Source: Rhodocyclaceae bacterium
GTDB lineage: Bacteria > Pseudomonadota > Gammaproteobacteria > Burkholderiales > Rhodocyclaceae
Direction of reading: 5' to 3'
Assembly (NCBI GenBank): GCA_013791905.1
Contig: VMSX01000029.1
Span: 1 to 64,000, forward strand
Length of the DNA: 64,000 nt
Shown here one piece after another: positions 7,644-15,848 of this stretch (position 1 is the stretch's first letter; each line of letters begins with the position of its first letter). The translations under genes were made by a program, and so were the position numbers. A model generated the notes under the pieces. It saw only the letters and a list, made by a program, of their open reading frames with translations, did not search any database and had not been told where the DNA came from.

Positions 7644-7667
7644 GTGGCTCCTTGAGTGGCTCCTTGA
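7644..7667. repeat. Perfect 12-bp tandem duplication containing the fpr ribosome binding site
   Basis: GTGGCTCCTTGA occurs twice without a gap just upstream of fpr. Read on the minus strand, each unit holds AAGGAG. The gene therefore has one Shine-Dalgarno at 7 bp and a second 12 bp further away. Confidence 0.8.
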
Positions 7668-7822
7668 TTGGCGGATTCGCGGCTGCCGCGAGATCCCCAA
7701 CAAATCGACGCCATCAGCCTACGGCAAACTCCAGACAGCGCCGTTGGCGTCTGCATGACATGGTTGTTTGTGGTCGCCAGACAGGCAGCTTGTCATTCCT
7801 TGCTAGAACCCCCCGAGCAGGA

Positions 7823-8056
7823 TCAGTGCTGCGAGACCGAATGATCGAAGATGGACTTGTAGGAATCAATGAAGTCCTCGAATTCCTCCTGATCGTGTTC
7901 TTGCTTCAGGAATATTTCGAATTCACCGCGCATGCGGTCGGCTGACGCGCCACGCAGCAAACCCATCCGCCCATGGCGCTTGTCGAGAATCTCCAGGGCG
8001 TCATGCCCCGGGTAGTCGATCACGTAAAGTAGTGGATTGTTGAACAGGACATTCAT
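7823..8056 (-). CDS. DUF3567 family protein
   Basis: A 77-aa cytoplasmic protein beginning MNVLFNNPLLYVIDY. Residues 16-30 (GHDALEILDKRHGRM) and the acidic C-terminal helix (EEFEDFIDSYKSIF) are the pattern of the DUF3567 family, which is largely restricted to Betaproteobacteria and has no known function. CGGAG lies 8 bp before the ATG. The gene is single, between fpr and djlA on the same strand. The family call is by sequence pattern and is fairly secure. Confidence 0.8.
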   Translation of the reverse strand: MNVLFNNPLLYVIDYPGHDALEILDKRHGRMGLLRGASADRMRGEFEIFLKQEHDQEEFEDFIDSYKSIFDHSVSQH

Positions 8057-8188
8057 GGCAATAACTCCGTTGTCTGCTTACAGGCTAGATGCGGCCGATA
8101 AATCCGGAATCAAGACCTGGACGGGGCCTGAGATCAGAAGCAGCCTGCAGGCACTGGCGCCGCCGCAGCCGCAGCCAAAACCGTGGCC

Positions 8189-8962
8189 TCAAATATTTCT
8201 GGTCTGCTTGATCATGTCGTGCGCCAGTTGAATCTCTTTGGCCTTTTCCGTTGCCATGGCAATCATGTCTGCCGGCAATCCTTGACCGATCAATTTGTCC
8301 GGGTGGTACTGGCTGATCAGCTTGCGGTAGGCACGCTTGATTTCCTGGTCGGTATGGTCTTTGGTGACCCCTAGCGCCTTGTAGGCATCGTCCAGTGCGG
8401 CAGCTGTGCTGGGTTTTCCACCCGCGAAGTGGGACTGGTTCAGCACCATGTCCACCAACTGCTTGAAGTCGGACGGGGTATAGCCAAGATGACCGGACAT
8501 GTCAGCGAGCAGTGCTTCTTCTGCTGCATGCATATGGCCATCCGCTACTGCCATCGTGATCAGATAAACCAGCAATATTTTCTTCAGTTGCCGGGTATGG
8601 CCGCACACGGCCATGAACCGCGTGTAGATCGGCTCGATGGCAAAATCCGGACTGGCACCCTGCTTGAACAACTCAATCGCCCGCGTGCGATGTTCAGGGG
8701 TCATGCCCAACTGCTTGATCATCCCCTCGGCATGCGCAATCTCCTCGGGTGAAACGCGCCCATCGGCCTTGGCAAGCTTGCCCATCGAGACGAACATCGT
8801 TTCGAGAAAAACAGTTTGACGCTGCGCATTCTGCAGCGGGTTGATGCCGCCAGAACCATAGTCTCTGAAGCGGTCGATCATTGACCCGACAAACAGGCCC
8901 AACAGCGCGCCGAAGAAGCCGAAGAAATAATAGCCGGCGATAAATGCAATGAACTTGAACAA
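8189..8962 (-). CDS. djlA: DjlA-type membrane-anchored J-domain co-chaperone
   Basis: This co-chaperone stimulates DnaK from the inner membrane. A TTG start at 8962 is preferred because GGAG lies 5 bp upstream and it places the hydrophobic segment (FIAFIAGYYFFGFFGALLGLF) at residues 4-24, as in DjlA, giving 257 aa. A glycine-rich helix dimer region and a TerB-like helical domain follow (MFVSMGKLAKADGRVSPEE, about 55-180). The C-terminal J domain contains the essential HPD (QYHPDKLIG) about 30 residues before the end. An alternative TTG at 9013 adds 17 residues without a ribosome binding site. Confidence 0.88.
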   Translation of the reverse strand: MFKFIAFIAGYYFFGFFGALLGLFVGSMIDRFRDYGSGGINPLQNAQRQTVFLETMFVSMGKLAKADGRVSPEEIAHAEGMIKQLGMTPEHRTRAIELFKQGASPDFAIEPIYTRFMAVCGHTRQLKKILLVYLITMAVADGHMHAAEEALLADMSGHLGYTPSDFKQLVDMVLNQSHFAGGKPSTAAALDDAYKALGVTKDHTDQEIKRAYRKLISQYHPDKLIGQGLPADMIAMATEKAKEIQLAHDMIKQTRNI

Positions 8963-9091
8963 GACAACTCCAGAATGTGGTGGGGGGTTAGCTATCGAGC
9001 AGCTACGCTGCAAACTAGCGGCCCTTGCAATGTAATTAGCCTATATTTGGATAGGGTTATAGTCAATCATTACTCTCAATAGGAGGCCACC

Positions 9092-9571
9092 ATGAAAACA
9101 AACGTATTTTATGCAGCTGGCTGGATTGTTGTAGGGATGCTTCTGATGGGGTTGTTGGTATGGTTTACGATGCCCTCGCTCATGCTGATCGAGCAGAAGA
9201 GCAATCGAAGCTACGATGACACCGTTGCGGCGATAAGTGATGCTCTGGCGAAGAAACAGGACTGGCGGGTGCTGACAGTAAACGACTATCAGAAGGCTAC
9301 GGCAGCTTTCGGTGACATGGAACGAGTTGGCAGTATGAATATCTGCAATCCACGCTATGCCTCAAAGATTCTGGCCAACGATGCTGACCGCGGGGTTACG
9401 TCATTAATGCCGTTAGCTATAGGGGTCTACGAAGACAAGAAAGGGCAGGTATTTGTTTCACAACTCAATGTCGGACTTCTGGGCATGATGTTCGGTGGCA
9501 CCATCGCCGAGGTGATGGGGATGGCTGGCAATGACCTGAATGAGGCCGTGGCATCCGTTGTGGCCAAGTGA
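9092..9571 (+). CDS. DUF302 family membrane-anchored protein
   Basis: A 159-aa protein with an N-terminal membrane anchor (AAGWIVVGMLLMGLLVWF, residues 8-25). A compact alpha/beta domain follows, containing the DUF302-like pattern: an early helix (DTVAAISDALAKKQDWRV), a central ICNPRYASKIL and the strand VFVSQLNVGLLGMMFGG. AGGAGG lies 6 bp before the ATG. DUF302 proteins are small periplasmic or membrane proteins of uncertain function, sometimes linked to sulfur or metal metabolism. The gene is alone on the plus strand, divergent from djlA; AT-rich sequence just upstream probably holds the promoter. Confidence 0.75.
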   Translation: MKTNVFYAAGWIVVGMLLMGLLVWFTMPSLMLIEQKSNRSYDDTVAAISDALAKKQDWRVLTVNDYQKATAAFGDMERVGSMNICNPRYASKILANDADRGVTSLMPLAIGVYEDKKGQVFVSQLNVGLLGMMFGGTIAEVMGMAGNDLNEAVASVVAK

Positions 9572-9637
9572 AGCCTTGCTGCTGGGGCTTACCAAGCGGG
9601 TCAGACCCCGGAATCAGACCCCGGAACCCTGCTGCAC

Positions 9638-9661
9638 GCCGCCTTACCAGCGCCGACTTTT
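9638..9661 (+). repeat. 24-bp dispersed repeat, copy 2 (variant)
   Basis: Reads GCCGCCTTACC then AGCGCCGACTTTT, three changes from consensus. It ends 5 bp before the acylphosphatase stop codon. Immediately upstream is a short tandem of TCAGACCCCGGAA units (9601-9626). Confidence 0.8.
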
Positions 9662-9665
9662 GTTC

Positions 9666-9935
9666 TTACCGGCGCTGTTCGAATCCGCTGAATTCACCGC
9701 TGCCGATCTCAACGGCGACATGCTCGACTTGCGCTGCGGGCGGTCCGCGCCGCGCCCAGTTCATGATGGCGGCCACCTGTTCTGAGGTGCCGGCGACCAT
9801 GGCTTCGACGCTGCCGTCGCTGCGGTTCTTCACCCAGCCGGTGACGCCGAGGCGCTCGGCTTCCTGTGCCATGCTGGCGCGAAACCAGACACCTTGCACG
9901 CGGCCGGTGATGATGAGGTGGCGTACTTCCTTCAT
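9666..9935 (-). CDS. acyP: Acylphosphatase
   Basis: A small cytoplasmic hydrolase of carboxyl-phosphate bonds. Starting at MKEVRHLIITG gives 89 aa, the family norm. The phosphate-binding loop GRVQGVWFR (residues 11-19, catalytic Arg in the last position) and GWVKNRSDGSVEA (catalytic Asn) are intact. No strong ribosome binding site is visible. The track-length frame extends 29 residues further upstream, but that part lies in the GC-rich repeat. A partial second copy of its 3' end lies at 6679-6787. Confidence 0.92.
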   Translation of the reverse strand: MKEVRHLIITGRVQGVWFRASMAQEAERLGVTGWVKNRSDGSVEAMVAGTSEQVAAIMNWARRGPPAAQVEHVAVEIGSGEFSGFEQRR

Positions 9936-9973
9936 AGTAAACCAGCACCACCGCAGCCCACACCCCAGTAGCC

Positions 9974-10112
9974 TTGCCGCCGGGCCGCCCCAAGGCAAGG
10001 TGGCACGCGGCGCCAGCCGCAACCCGCATCGACGGTTGATCGGAGCACCCCGTAACAGACGAGCGCAGCGAGCCGGTGAGAACCCCCCGCGAGGGGGGCG
10101 AAGGGGGGCGGG
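9974..10112 (+). repeat. GC-rich palindromic repeat between metG and acyP
   Basis: A 139-bp element starting TGCCGCCGGGCCGCCCCAAG and ending in a CCCCCC-GCGA-GGGGGG hairpin (10083-10098) plus G-runs. The core GCCGGGCCGCCCCAAG (9979-9994) recurs exactly in pgi (27845-27860) and, inverted, in glk (35527-35542). The element fills the whole space between the metG stop and the acylphosphatase upstream region. Confidence 0.75.
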
Positions 10113-10113
10113 C

Positions 10114-12267
10114 TCATTTCACCTGCATGCCCGGTGTGGCGCCGCTGTCGGGCGACAGGAGATAGAGGCCGGCGGTCTTGCCTTCGGGGTCGGAGGCGGC
10201 GAGCACCATGCCTTCGGACAGGCCGAACTTCATCTTGCGCGGCGCGAGGTTGGCGACCATCACGGTGTGGCGACCGACCAGCGTGGCGGGGTCGTAGGCT
10301 GACTTGATGCCGGCGAATACCTGGCGGGTGCCGAGCGGGCCGAGATCAAGGGTGAGCTTCAAGAGTTTCTCGGCGCCTTCGACGTGGCTGGCGTCGGCAA
10401 TCAGCGCGATGCGCAGGTCGACCTTGGCGAAGTCGTCGATGGAGATGTGTTCGGCCCCCTTTTGCGCCTTGTCCTCGGCCTGCTGTTGATGCTGGGCGTG
10501 GCGCTGTTCCGACTGCGGGGCCGGGGTCGCTGTGGCGGGTGCCGCCGGGGTTGCAGCCGGGGTTGCAGCCGGGGTTGCCCCAGTTGCACCCAGCGATTCG
10601 CGATTGGCGGCGAGTAGGGCTTCGATCTGCTTGGCCTCGATGCGTGTCATCAGGTGCTCATACGCATTGATGAGGTGGCCGGGCGGCAGCAGGTGGCCGG
10701 CATCGGCCCAGTGCAGCGGGGAGATGTTGAGAAATTCTTCGGCGCGCTGGGCAAGCTTGGGCAGCACCGGCTTGAGATACAGCGTCAGCAGGCGGAAGGC
10801 GTTGATCAGCACGGTGCAGACATGGTGCAGCCGCTCTTCGTTCTCCGGTGCCTTGGCCAGAACCCAGGGCTGGTTCTGGTCGACGTACTGGTTGACCTGG
10901 TCGGCCAGTGCCATGGTGCGGCGCAGGCCGCGGGCGTAGTCGCGCGACTCGTAGTAGCCGGCGATTTCCTCGGCGGCTTCGCTGATGCCGGGCAGGTCGG
11001 CGGCGAAGGCTGCGCTGAAGTGCGCATGCAGCAGCTTGCCGGCAAAGCGTTTCTGGATGAAACCGGCGGCGCGGCTGGCGATGTTGATGTATTTGCCGAC
11101 GAGGTCGGAATTGACGCGGCTGACGAAGTCGTCGAGATTGAGGTCGAGGTCTTCCATCGAGCCGTTGAGCTTGGCGGCGAAGTAGTAGCGCAGCCATTCG
11201 GGGTTCAGGCCCTGGGCAATGTAAGACTCGGCGGTGATGAAGGTGCCGCGCGACTTCGACATCTTGGCGCCATCGACGGTCAGAAAACCGTGGGCGAACA
11301 CGTTGGTCGGCGTGCGGTAGCCGGCGTGCTGCAATTCGGCCGGCCAGAACAGGGCGTGGAAGTAGAGGATGTCCTTGCCGATGAAGTGATACAGCTCGGC
11401 GGTGGAGTCGGGCTTCCACCAGGCGTCGAAATCCAGCCCCTTCTGCTCGCAGAGATTTTTGAACGAGCCCATGTAGCCGATCGGCGCATCGAGCCAGACG
11501 TAAAAATATTTGCCCGGCGCACCCGGAATCTCGAAGCCGAAATAGGGCGCGTCGCGCGAGATGTCCCAGTCGGTGAGCTTGTTTTCACCTTCGACACCCA
11601 GCCACTCCTGCAGCTTGTTGGAGGCCTCGCTTTGCAGGCGGCCCTGCTGCGTCCATTGCCGCAGAAAGGTCTGGCAGCGCGGGTCGGAGAGCTTGAAGAA
11701 ATAGTGGTCGGATGACTTGAGTTCGGGCTTGGCGCCGGAAACGGCGGAGAGCGGATTCTTCAGGTCGGTGGGCGCATAGGCGGCGCCGCAGGCTTCGCAA
11801 CTGTCGCCGTACTGGTCGGCCGCGCCGCATTTCGGGCATTCGCCCTTGATGTAGCGGTCCGGCAGAAACATCTTCTTGACCGGATCGTAAAACTGCTCGA
11901 TCGAGCGCACCTCGATGAGGCCGGCCGCCTGCAGCTTCTTGTAGATGTCCTCGGCGTAGAAGCGCGTTTCGTCGGAGTGCGTCGAATGGTAGTTGTCGAA
12001 GGCGACATGAAAACCGGTGAAGTCGCGCAGGTGTTCGCCATGCACGCGGCGGATCAGCGCCTCCGGCGAAATGCCTTCCTTTTCGGCGCGCAGCATGATC
12101 GGCGTGCCGTGCGTGTCGTCGGCGCAGACATACCAGCAGTCATGGCCGCGCAGCTTCTGGAAGCGCACCCAGATGTCGGTCTGGATGTATTCGACGAGGT
12201 GGCCAAGGTGGATGGCGCCGTTGGCGTAGGGCAGGGCGGAGGTGACGAGAATCTGGCGGGGGTTCAT
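10114..12267 (-). CDS. metG: Methionine--tRNA ligase
   Basis: Charges tRNA-Met and initiator tRNA with methionine. The 717 aa contain the HIGH motif as HLGH (residues 20-23), a Cys4 zinc knuckle pair ([17 protein letters not shown]) and KMSKSRGT at about 335-340. The anticodon-binding domain follows. A low-complexity Ala/Thr/Pro linker encoded by tandem 12-bp units (about 10545-10583) then leads to the C-terminal tRNA-binding (EMAP/OB-fold) domain, [10 protein letters not shown] to the end, which also dimerises the enzyme. This is the long bacterial form. No clear Shine-Dalgarno precedes the ATG. The gene is single-copy in the window and is followed by the GC-rich repeat. Confidence 0.97.
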   Translation of the reverse strand: MNPRQILVTSALPYANGAIHLGHLVEYIQTDIWVRFQKLRGHDCWYVCADDTHGTPIMLRAEKEGISPEALIRRVHGEHLRDFTGFHVAFDNYHSTHSDETRFYAEDIYKKLQAAGLIEVRSIEQFYDPVKKMFLPDRYIKGECPKCGAADQYGDSCEACGAAYAPTDLKNPLSAVSGAKPELKSSDHYFFKLSDPRCQTFLRQWTQQGRLQSEASNKLQEWLGVEGENKLTDWDISRDAPYFGFEIPGAPGKYFYVWLDAPIGYMGSFKNLCEQKGLDFDAWWKPDSTAELYHFIGKDILYFHALFWPAELQHAGYRTPTNVFAHGFLTVDGAKMSKSRGTFITAESYIAQGLNPEWLRYYFAAKLNGSMEDLDLNLDDFVSRVNSDLVGKYINIASRAAGFIQKRFAGKLLHAHFSAAFAADLPGISEAAEEIAGYYESRDYARGLRRTMALADQVNQYVDQNQPWVLAKAPENEERLHHVCTVLINAFRLLTLYLKPVLPKLAQRAEEFLNISPLHWADAGHLLPPGHLINAYEHLMTRIEAKQIEALLAANRESLGATGATPAATPAATPAAPATATPAPQSEQRHAQHQQQAEDKAQKGAEHISIDDFAKVDLRIALIADASHVEGAEKLLKLTLDLGPLGTRQVFAGIKSAYDPATLVGRHTVMVANLAPRKMKFGLSEGMVLAASDPEGKTAGLYLLSPDSGATPGMQVK

Positions 12268-12385
12268 GGCGGCGGGAGGTTGAATTTATGGGGCAATTCT
12301 AGCAGCGGGGCAGGCGTGGCGCGGCTTTCATGATGGTGCCGCAAGGGTTGGCGCCGTCCCCATGTCACGCGGCGTGACGGCTGAC

Positions 12386-12430
12386 GCCGTACCCGCTGCG
12401 GGGCATTTCATCCCGCCAGCGCCGACTTTT
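12386..12430 (+). repeat. 45-bp long form of the dispersed repeat
   Basis: Identical in length and 42 of 45 bases to the copy inside flhF (56432-56476). A CCCGC-T-GCGGG mini-hairpin is followed by a spacer and then the common CGCC-AGCGCCGACTTTT end. Its last bases overlap the stop codon of the histidine kinase gene (TAA at 12431-12429). Confidence 0.85.
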
Positions 12431-13724
12431 ACATACACAGCCAGGCCGCCAGACCGCCGCCCGGTCGTGGCTCCAGGCGGACGTCCCAGCCGTTGGCGCG
12501 CGCCAGTTCGCGCACGATGGCGAGGCCGAGCCCGGCGCCGCCGGTGGCCGGGCTGCGCGAGGGGTCGAGGCGATGGAAGGGCTGGAACATCGCTTCGATC
12601 TGTTCGGGCGGAATGCCGGGGCCGCGGTCGAGCACGCCGATGCGGCACTGCGCATTTTCGATTTCGCCGACCAGTTCCACCGCTGCTGCCGGGGCGTGGC
12701 GCAGCGCATTCTGCAAGAGGTTGCCGATGGCGCGCCGCAAGGCCTGCGGGGGAATGCTGCGCTGGCAAGGAGGACAGCTTACGGTGACGGTGCGTTCCGG
12801 CGTCGCAAAGTCGGCGGCAAGTTCGCTCAGCCAGTCGGCAAGGTCGACCGTGACCGGTGGTTCGCGCTCCAGTCCGCGTGCCAGATCGAGCAGGGTGGCG
12901 ATCAATCCGTTCATTTCCTCGATGTCGCTTTCCAGCCGTTCAATCAGGGCCGGCGTCGGGTCGAGCTTCAGCAGTTCCAGCGCCAGGCGCATGCGCGCCA
13001 GCGGTGTGCGCAGGTCATGCGAGACGCCGACCAGCATGGTGGTGCGGGCCTGCAGCAGTTCGCGCACCTGGCGTGCCATGGCGTTGAAGCGGCTGGCTAG
13101 CGCCGCCAGTTCGGTCGGGCCGGTTTCCGGCAACAGTTCCGGGCTTTCACCTTGGCCGATGCGTGTGGCCGCCTGCTCCAGCCGCGCCAGCGGGGCGGTG
13201 ATGCGGCGCGCCAGCCAGACGGCCACCCCGCTGGCCAGCGCCAAGCCGCCGAGCAGCGCAATCAGGAAGGCGGCCCACGGCTGGGCACCGATGCGTTGCT
13301 GCGACAGCCCCACCGCCAGATGGCCGCTGCCCGCCGGCAGGTTGGTCCAGTACCAGGTCGCGTCGCCGATGCTTTCGCGCACCAGATGTTGCCGCGTGCC
13401 GCTGCGGTTGGCCAGCGCATCTTCCAGCAGATAGAAGTAGGGTGGGTGCCATTCATCGACTCCTACGCCCGGTGTTTCTGCGCGCAGCGCCAGTGCGTGG
13501 TTCGCCAGCAGCTCGAACTCGAAATCGATCCGCGTTTGCGGCGGCAACTCGGCCCAGGTCTGCGCCGACAGGATCATCAGTCCCGCCAGGTCGTCGGCCG
13601 AGCGTCGCGCCAGCGGCAGTATCAAGTACACCGACAGGGCGACCGCGGCCAGCAATTCGATCAATATGAAAGCCGCAGCGAGCAGCAGCGTGTTCTGCCG
13701 CGCCAGGCTGGTTGGCCTGTTCAT
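12429..13724 (-). CDS. EnvZ-like sensor histidine kinase
   Basis: An inner-membrane sensor kinase of 431 aa. TM1 is at about 12-34 (TLLLAAAFILIELLAAVALS). A periplasmic sensor of about 110 residues follows, then TM2 at about 145-168 (AAFLIALLGGLALASGVAVW), a HAMP domain (RRITAPLARLEQAATRI), the H-box VSHDLRTPLARMR at about 230, and an ATPase domain with NLLQNALRHA, DRGPGIPPEQ and GGAGLGLAIV. It overlaps the response regulator gene by 4 bp (ATGA), so the two are translationally coupled, with the regulator first. The signal is unknown. Two glycine-rich exported proteins are divergently placed and are possible targets. The stop codon lies in a dispersed repeat. Confidence 0.93.
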   Translation of the reverse strand: MNRPTSLARQNTLLLAAAFILIELLAAVALSVYLILPLARRSADDLAGLMILSAQTWAELPPQTRIDFEFELLANHALALRAETPGVGVDEWHPPYFYLLEDALANRSGTRQHLVRESIGDATWYWTNLPAGSGHLAVGLSQQRIGAQPWAAFLIALLGGLALASGVAVWLARRITAPLARLEQAATRIGQGESPELLPETGPTELAALASRFNAMARQVRELLQARTTMLVGVSHDLRTPLARMRLALELLKLDPTPALIERLESDIEEMNGLIATLLDLARGLEREPPVTVDLADWLSELAADFATPERTVTVSCPPCQRSIPPQALRRAIGNLLQNALRHAPAAAVELVGEIENAQCRIGVLDRGPGIPPEQIEAMFQPFHRLDPSRSPATGGAGLGLAIVRELARANGWDVRLEPRPGGGLAAWLCM

Positions 13725-14446
13725 GACCCTGGCTGGTCGCCGCGCGGTGTGAACAGATAGCCCTCGCCACGCACAGTGCGGATGTAGGCGGGTGCGGACG
13801 GGTCGGTTTCGATCTTGCGGCGCAGGCGGGTGACGCGAATGTCGATGCTGCGGTCGAATGGGTCGCGGTCATAGCCCTTCAGCAGGTCGACCAGCGTGTC
13901 GCGCGAGAGCACGCGGTTGGGCCGGGCGAGGAAGGCGGCGAGCAGGTCGAATTCGGCGCCGGTCAGGCGGATTTCCACGCCGTCCTTCAACAGGCGGCGA
14001 CTGGCGAGGTCGAGGCTGAAGGGGCCGAACTGTGGTTGCGGTGCGGTGGCGGCTGGCTCAGTGGGCGCGGACTGGCCGCGCCGCAACAGGGCGCGCAAGC
14101 GGGCCAGCAATTCGCGCGGGCCGAACGGCTTGGCCAGATAGTCGTCGGCACCCACTTCGAGGCCGATCACCCGATCCACTTCCTCGCCGCGTGCCGACAA
14201 CATCAAAATCGGCACCGTCGATTGGGCGCGCAGCAGGCGCGTCAGCGCCAGCCCGTCTTCGCCCGGCAGCATCAGGTCGAGGACGATGGCGTCAGGCATC
14301 CCATCGGCCACTGCGGCACGCATTGCCGTACCATCGCCAACCGCTGCGACGTCATAGCCGTTCGCAACCAGATAGTTGGTCAACAATTCCCGCAAGGCCG
14401 GGTCGTCATCGACGATGAGAATGCGGGGAAGCGCGGAAGTGGCCAT
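13721..14446 (-). CDS. OmpR-family response regulator
   Basis: A 241-aa regulator. The receiver domain (residues about 8-120) has acidic pocket DDD, phospho-acceptor Asp in LDLMLPGEDG and the conserved Lys in YLAKPFGPRE. A Pro/Ala linker leads to a winged-helix DNA-binding domain (RRLLKDGVEIRLTGAEFDLL to the C-terminal YIRTVRGEGYLF). The start at MATSALPRILIVDDD is chosen because the receiver domain begins directly after it; MPGVTLGRMATS at 14470 is a possible alternative. It forms an operon with the kinase gene that overlaps it. Targets are not shown; the divergent plus-strand exported genes are the nearest candidates. Confidence 0.92.
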   Translation of the reverse strand: MATSALPRILIVDDDPALRELLTNYLVANGYDVAAVGDGTAMRAAVADGMPDAIVLDLMLPGEDGLALTRLLRAQSTVPILMLSARGEEVDRVIGLEVGADDYLAKPFGPRELLARLRALLRRGQSAPTEPAATAPQPQFGPFSLDLASRRLLKDGVEIRLTGAEFDLLAAFLARPNRVLSRDTLVDLLKGYDRDPFDRSIDIRVTRLRRKIETDPSAPAYIRTVRGEGYLFTPRGDQPGS

Positions 14447-14594
14447 GCGGCCAAGTGTAACGCCTGGCATGACCTGCCTGATCAACCGGATACGCAGCGA
14501 TACCCACAGAAACAAACGGAAACAGTCAGAGGCGGGCGAGACATGGCACTGTTACGCATCACGCAGATGATGACAACACCAAAACACGGACACC

Positions 14595-14996
14595 ATGAAT
14601 ACCAAAACTTTCACCCTTCAACTAATGCTGCTGGCGCTGACGCTGCCCGCATGGGGACAGACTTCTCCTGCGGCGCCCGAAGCACGGACTGCGCGGCCCT
14701 TGAATCTTTCACTGCCAAAGGATGTCATCCGCTCGACCCCTACCCCCTTTATGGGCGAAGTGGCGGATGACACGGTGGCACGCAACCTGCGGCCGGAATC
14801 TGGGCGTTTGCCCTACGGCAGCGGTTACGAAGCCCGTCAGCGTGAAAAGAATTCGGGGGACGGCGCAGGCTGGGGCAACGGCGATGGCGGCAGAGGTCCT
14901 GGCGCTGGCGCTGGCAGCAGCGGTGGCGGCGGCAATGCCAGCGGCAGTGGCGGAGGTGGTGGCAGGGGTGGTGGCGGTGGTGGACGTGGGCGGTGA
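14595..14996 (+). CDS. Exported protein with glycine-rich tail, unknown function
   Basis: A 133-aa protein with a signal peptide (MNTKTFTLQLMLLALTLPAWG). A short conserved-looking region follows (LNLSLPKDVIRSTPTPF and VARNLRPESGRLPYGSGYE). The last about 45 residues are Gly/Ser/Arg only, in the style of a flexible or low-complexity tail. It begins about 150 bp from the divergent response regulator start, and the next gene encodes another tiny glycine-rich exported protein. No family is recognised. The non-repetitive middle argues for a real gene rather than a GC artefact. Confidence 0.65.
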   Translation: MNTKTFTLQLMLLALTLPAWGQTSPAAPEARTARPLNLSLPKDVIRSTPTPFMGEVADDTVARNLRPESGRLPYGSGYEARQREKNSGDGAGWGNGDGGRGPGAGAGSSGGGGNASGSGGGGGRGGGGGGRGR

Positions 14997-15028
14997 CGAC
15001 ATTTCATTCATTACAGAGGAGAAACACC

Positions 15029-15349
15029 ATGAATACATTGAAAATACTCGCGATTGTGCTGGTTTCCAGCAGCCTGGCCACGGTGGCTTTTGCCCGGGGC
15101 GGCGGTGGCGGTGGCGGGGGTGGTGGCATGGGCGGCGGCTCGGGTGGCGGCATGGGCCAGGGCTCGGGCCAGTCCCAATCCGAAAACCAGTACCGCAACC
15201 AGAACGGTCAGGGTGCCGGGCAGGGTACGCAAACCCGTACCCAGACGCGTACCCAGACACGCGACCAGGTGGGCAATCCGACCGGACAGCAGACCCAGAC
15301 ACGCGACCGTGACCGGATTCACGCACCGGCTACCGCACCGACCAACTGA
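15029..15349 (+). CDS. Small exported glycine-rich protein with TQTR repeats, unknown function
   Basis: A 106-aa protein with signal peptide MNTLKILAIVLVSSSLATVA and cleavage after AFA. A run of ten glycines, GGMGGG repeats, a Gln/Asn-rich stretch and four to five TQTR units follow. AGAGGAG lies 7 bp before the ATG, a strong ribosome binding site, so translation is likely. It lies 32 bp downstream of the other glycine-rich gene, probably in one operon. Function is unknown; low-complexity secreted proteins of this size are sometimes envelope or surface components. Confidence 0.65.
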   Translation: MNTLKILAIVLVSSSLATVAFARGGGGGGGGGGMGGGSGGGMGQGSGQSQSENQYRNQNGQGAGQGTQTRTQTRTQTRDQVGNPTGQQTQTRDRDRIHAPATAPTN

Positions 15350-15400
15350 GTTTTCTTCTTGGTTGCCTGACTTTGGCCAATGCAGCCGCAAGGCTGCCGG

Positions 15401-15712
15401 TCAGGTCGGGCAGGTTGCCGTTTCGAGCGCAGCCAGCCAAGCCAGCGCCTGATCGCGCGTTGCTCCGCACATTTCTGCCGACGGCTGCAGACTGGCGCAA
15501 CAGGCGGGCCGTTTCGGCTGGCCAAACAATCCACAGCGCAAATCGCCCGTCAGATGGCCGCAGGCAACCCCTGCCGGTTTGTCCAGCGAAGAGATTGACG
15601 GTGCAATGCAGCACGCGGCACAGCCCGACCGACAGGGGAGCGCCGTAGCGCCAGTCCCGAAAAGGGGATTCCCTTCGGTCAAGCCGATTTTTATTGGATG
15701 CCCGGATTCCAT
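15401..15712 (-). CDS. YkgJ-like cysteine-cluster protein
   Basis: A 103-aa protein with the CxxxCxxCC pattern CRSGCAACCIAPSI near residue 27. Further conserved parts are KPAGVACGHL, LRCGLFGQPKRPACC and SLQPSAEMCG. These cysteines form the putative Zn- or Fe-S-binding cluster of COG0727/UPF0153 proteins. The usual family start is only about ten residues before the first Cys. The chosen ATG (MESGHPIKIGL) adds a short extra N-terminus and has no good ribosome binding site, so the start is uncertain. It converges on the exported protein gene and diverges from apbC. Confidence 0.75.
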   Translation of the reverse strand: MESGHPIKIGLTEGNPLFGTGATALPCRSGCAACCIAPSISSLDKPAGVACGHLTGDLRCGLFGQPKRPACCASLQPSAEMCGATRDQALAWLAALETATCPT

Positions 15713-15848
15713 GGCGCCATTGTCGCGCCCCGGACAGATAGATACCAGTCTTGAATGTTCCGGCAGGCGCCCCCAATTGCTGACAATTCGAGCCTGATAA
15801 AATTGCTCAGGCAATTTTCCCCACCACGTCCACCAAGAGGTTTTTCCC

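Noticed and set aside
8037-8231. Plus-strand 64-codon frame between DUF3567 and djlA
   Set aside because: Pro/Gln-rich chance frame with no ribosome binding site, antisense to both gene ends.
9601-9626. Two TCAGACCCCGGAA units after the DUF302 gene, as a CRISPR start
   Set aside because: Two adjacent copies with no spacer; a simple short tandem repeat.
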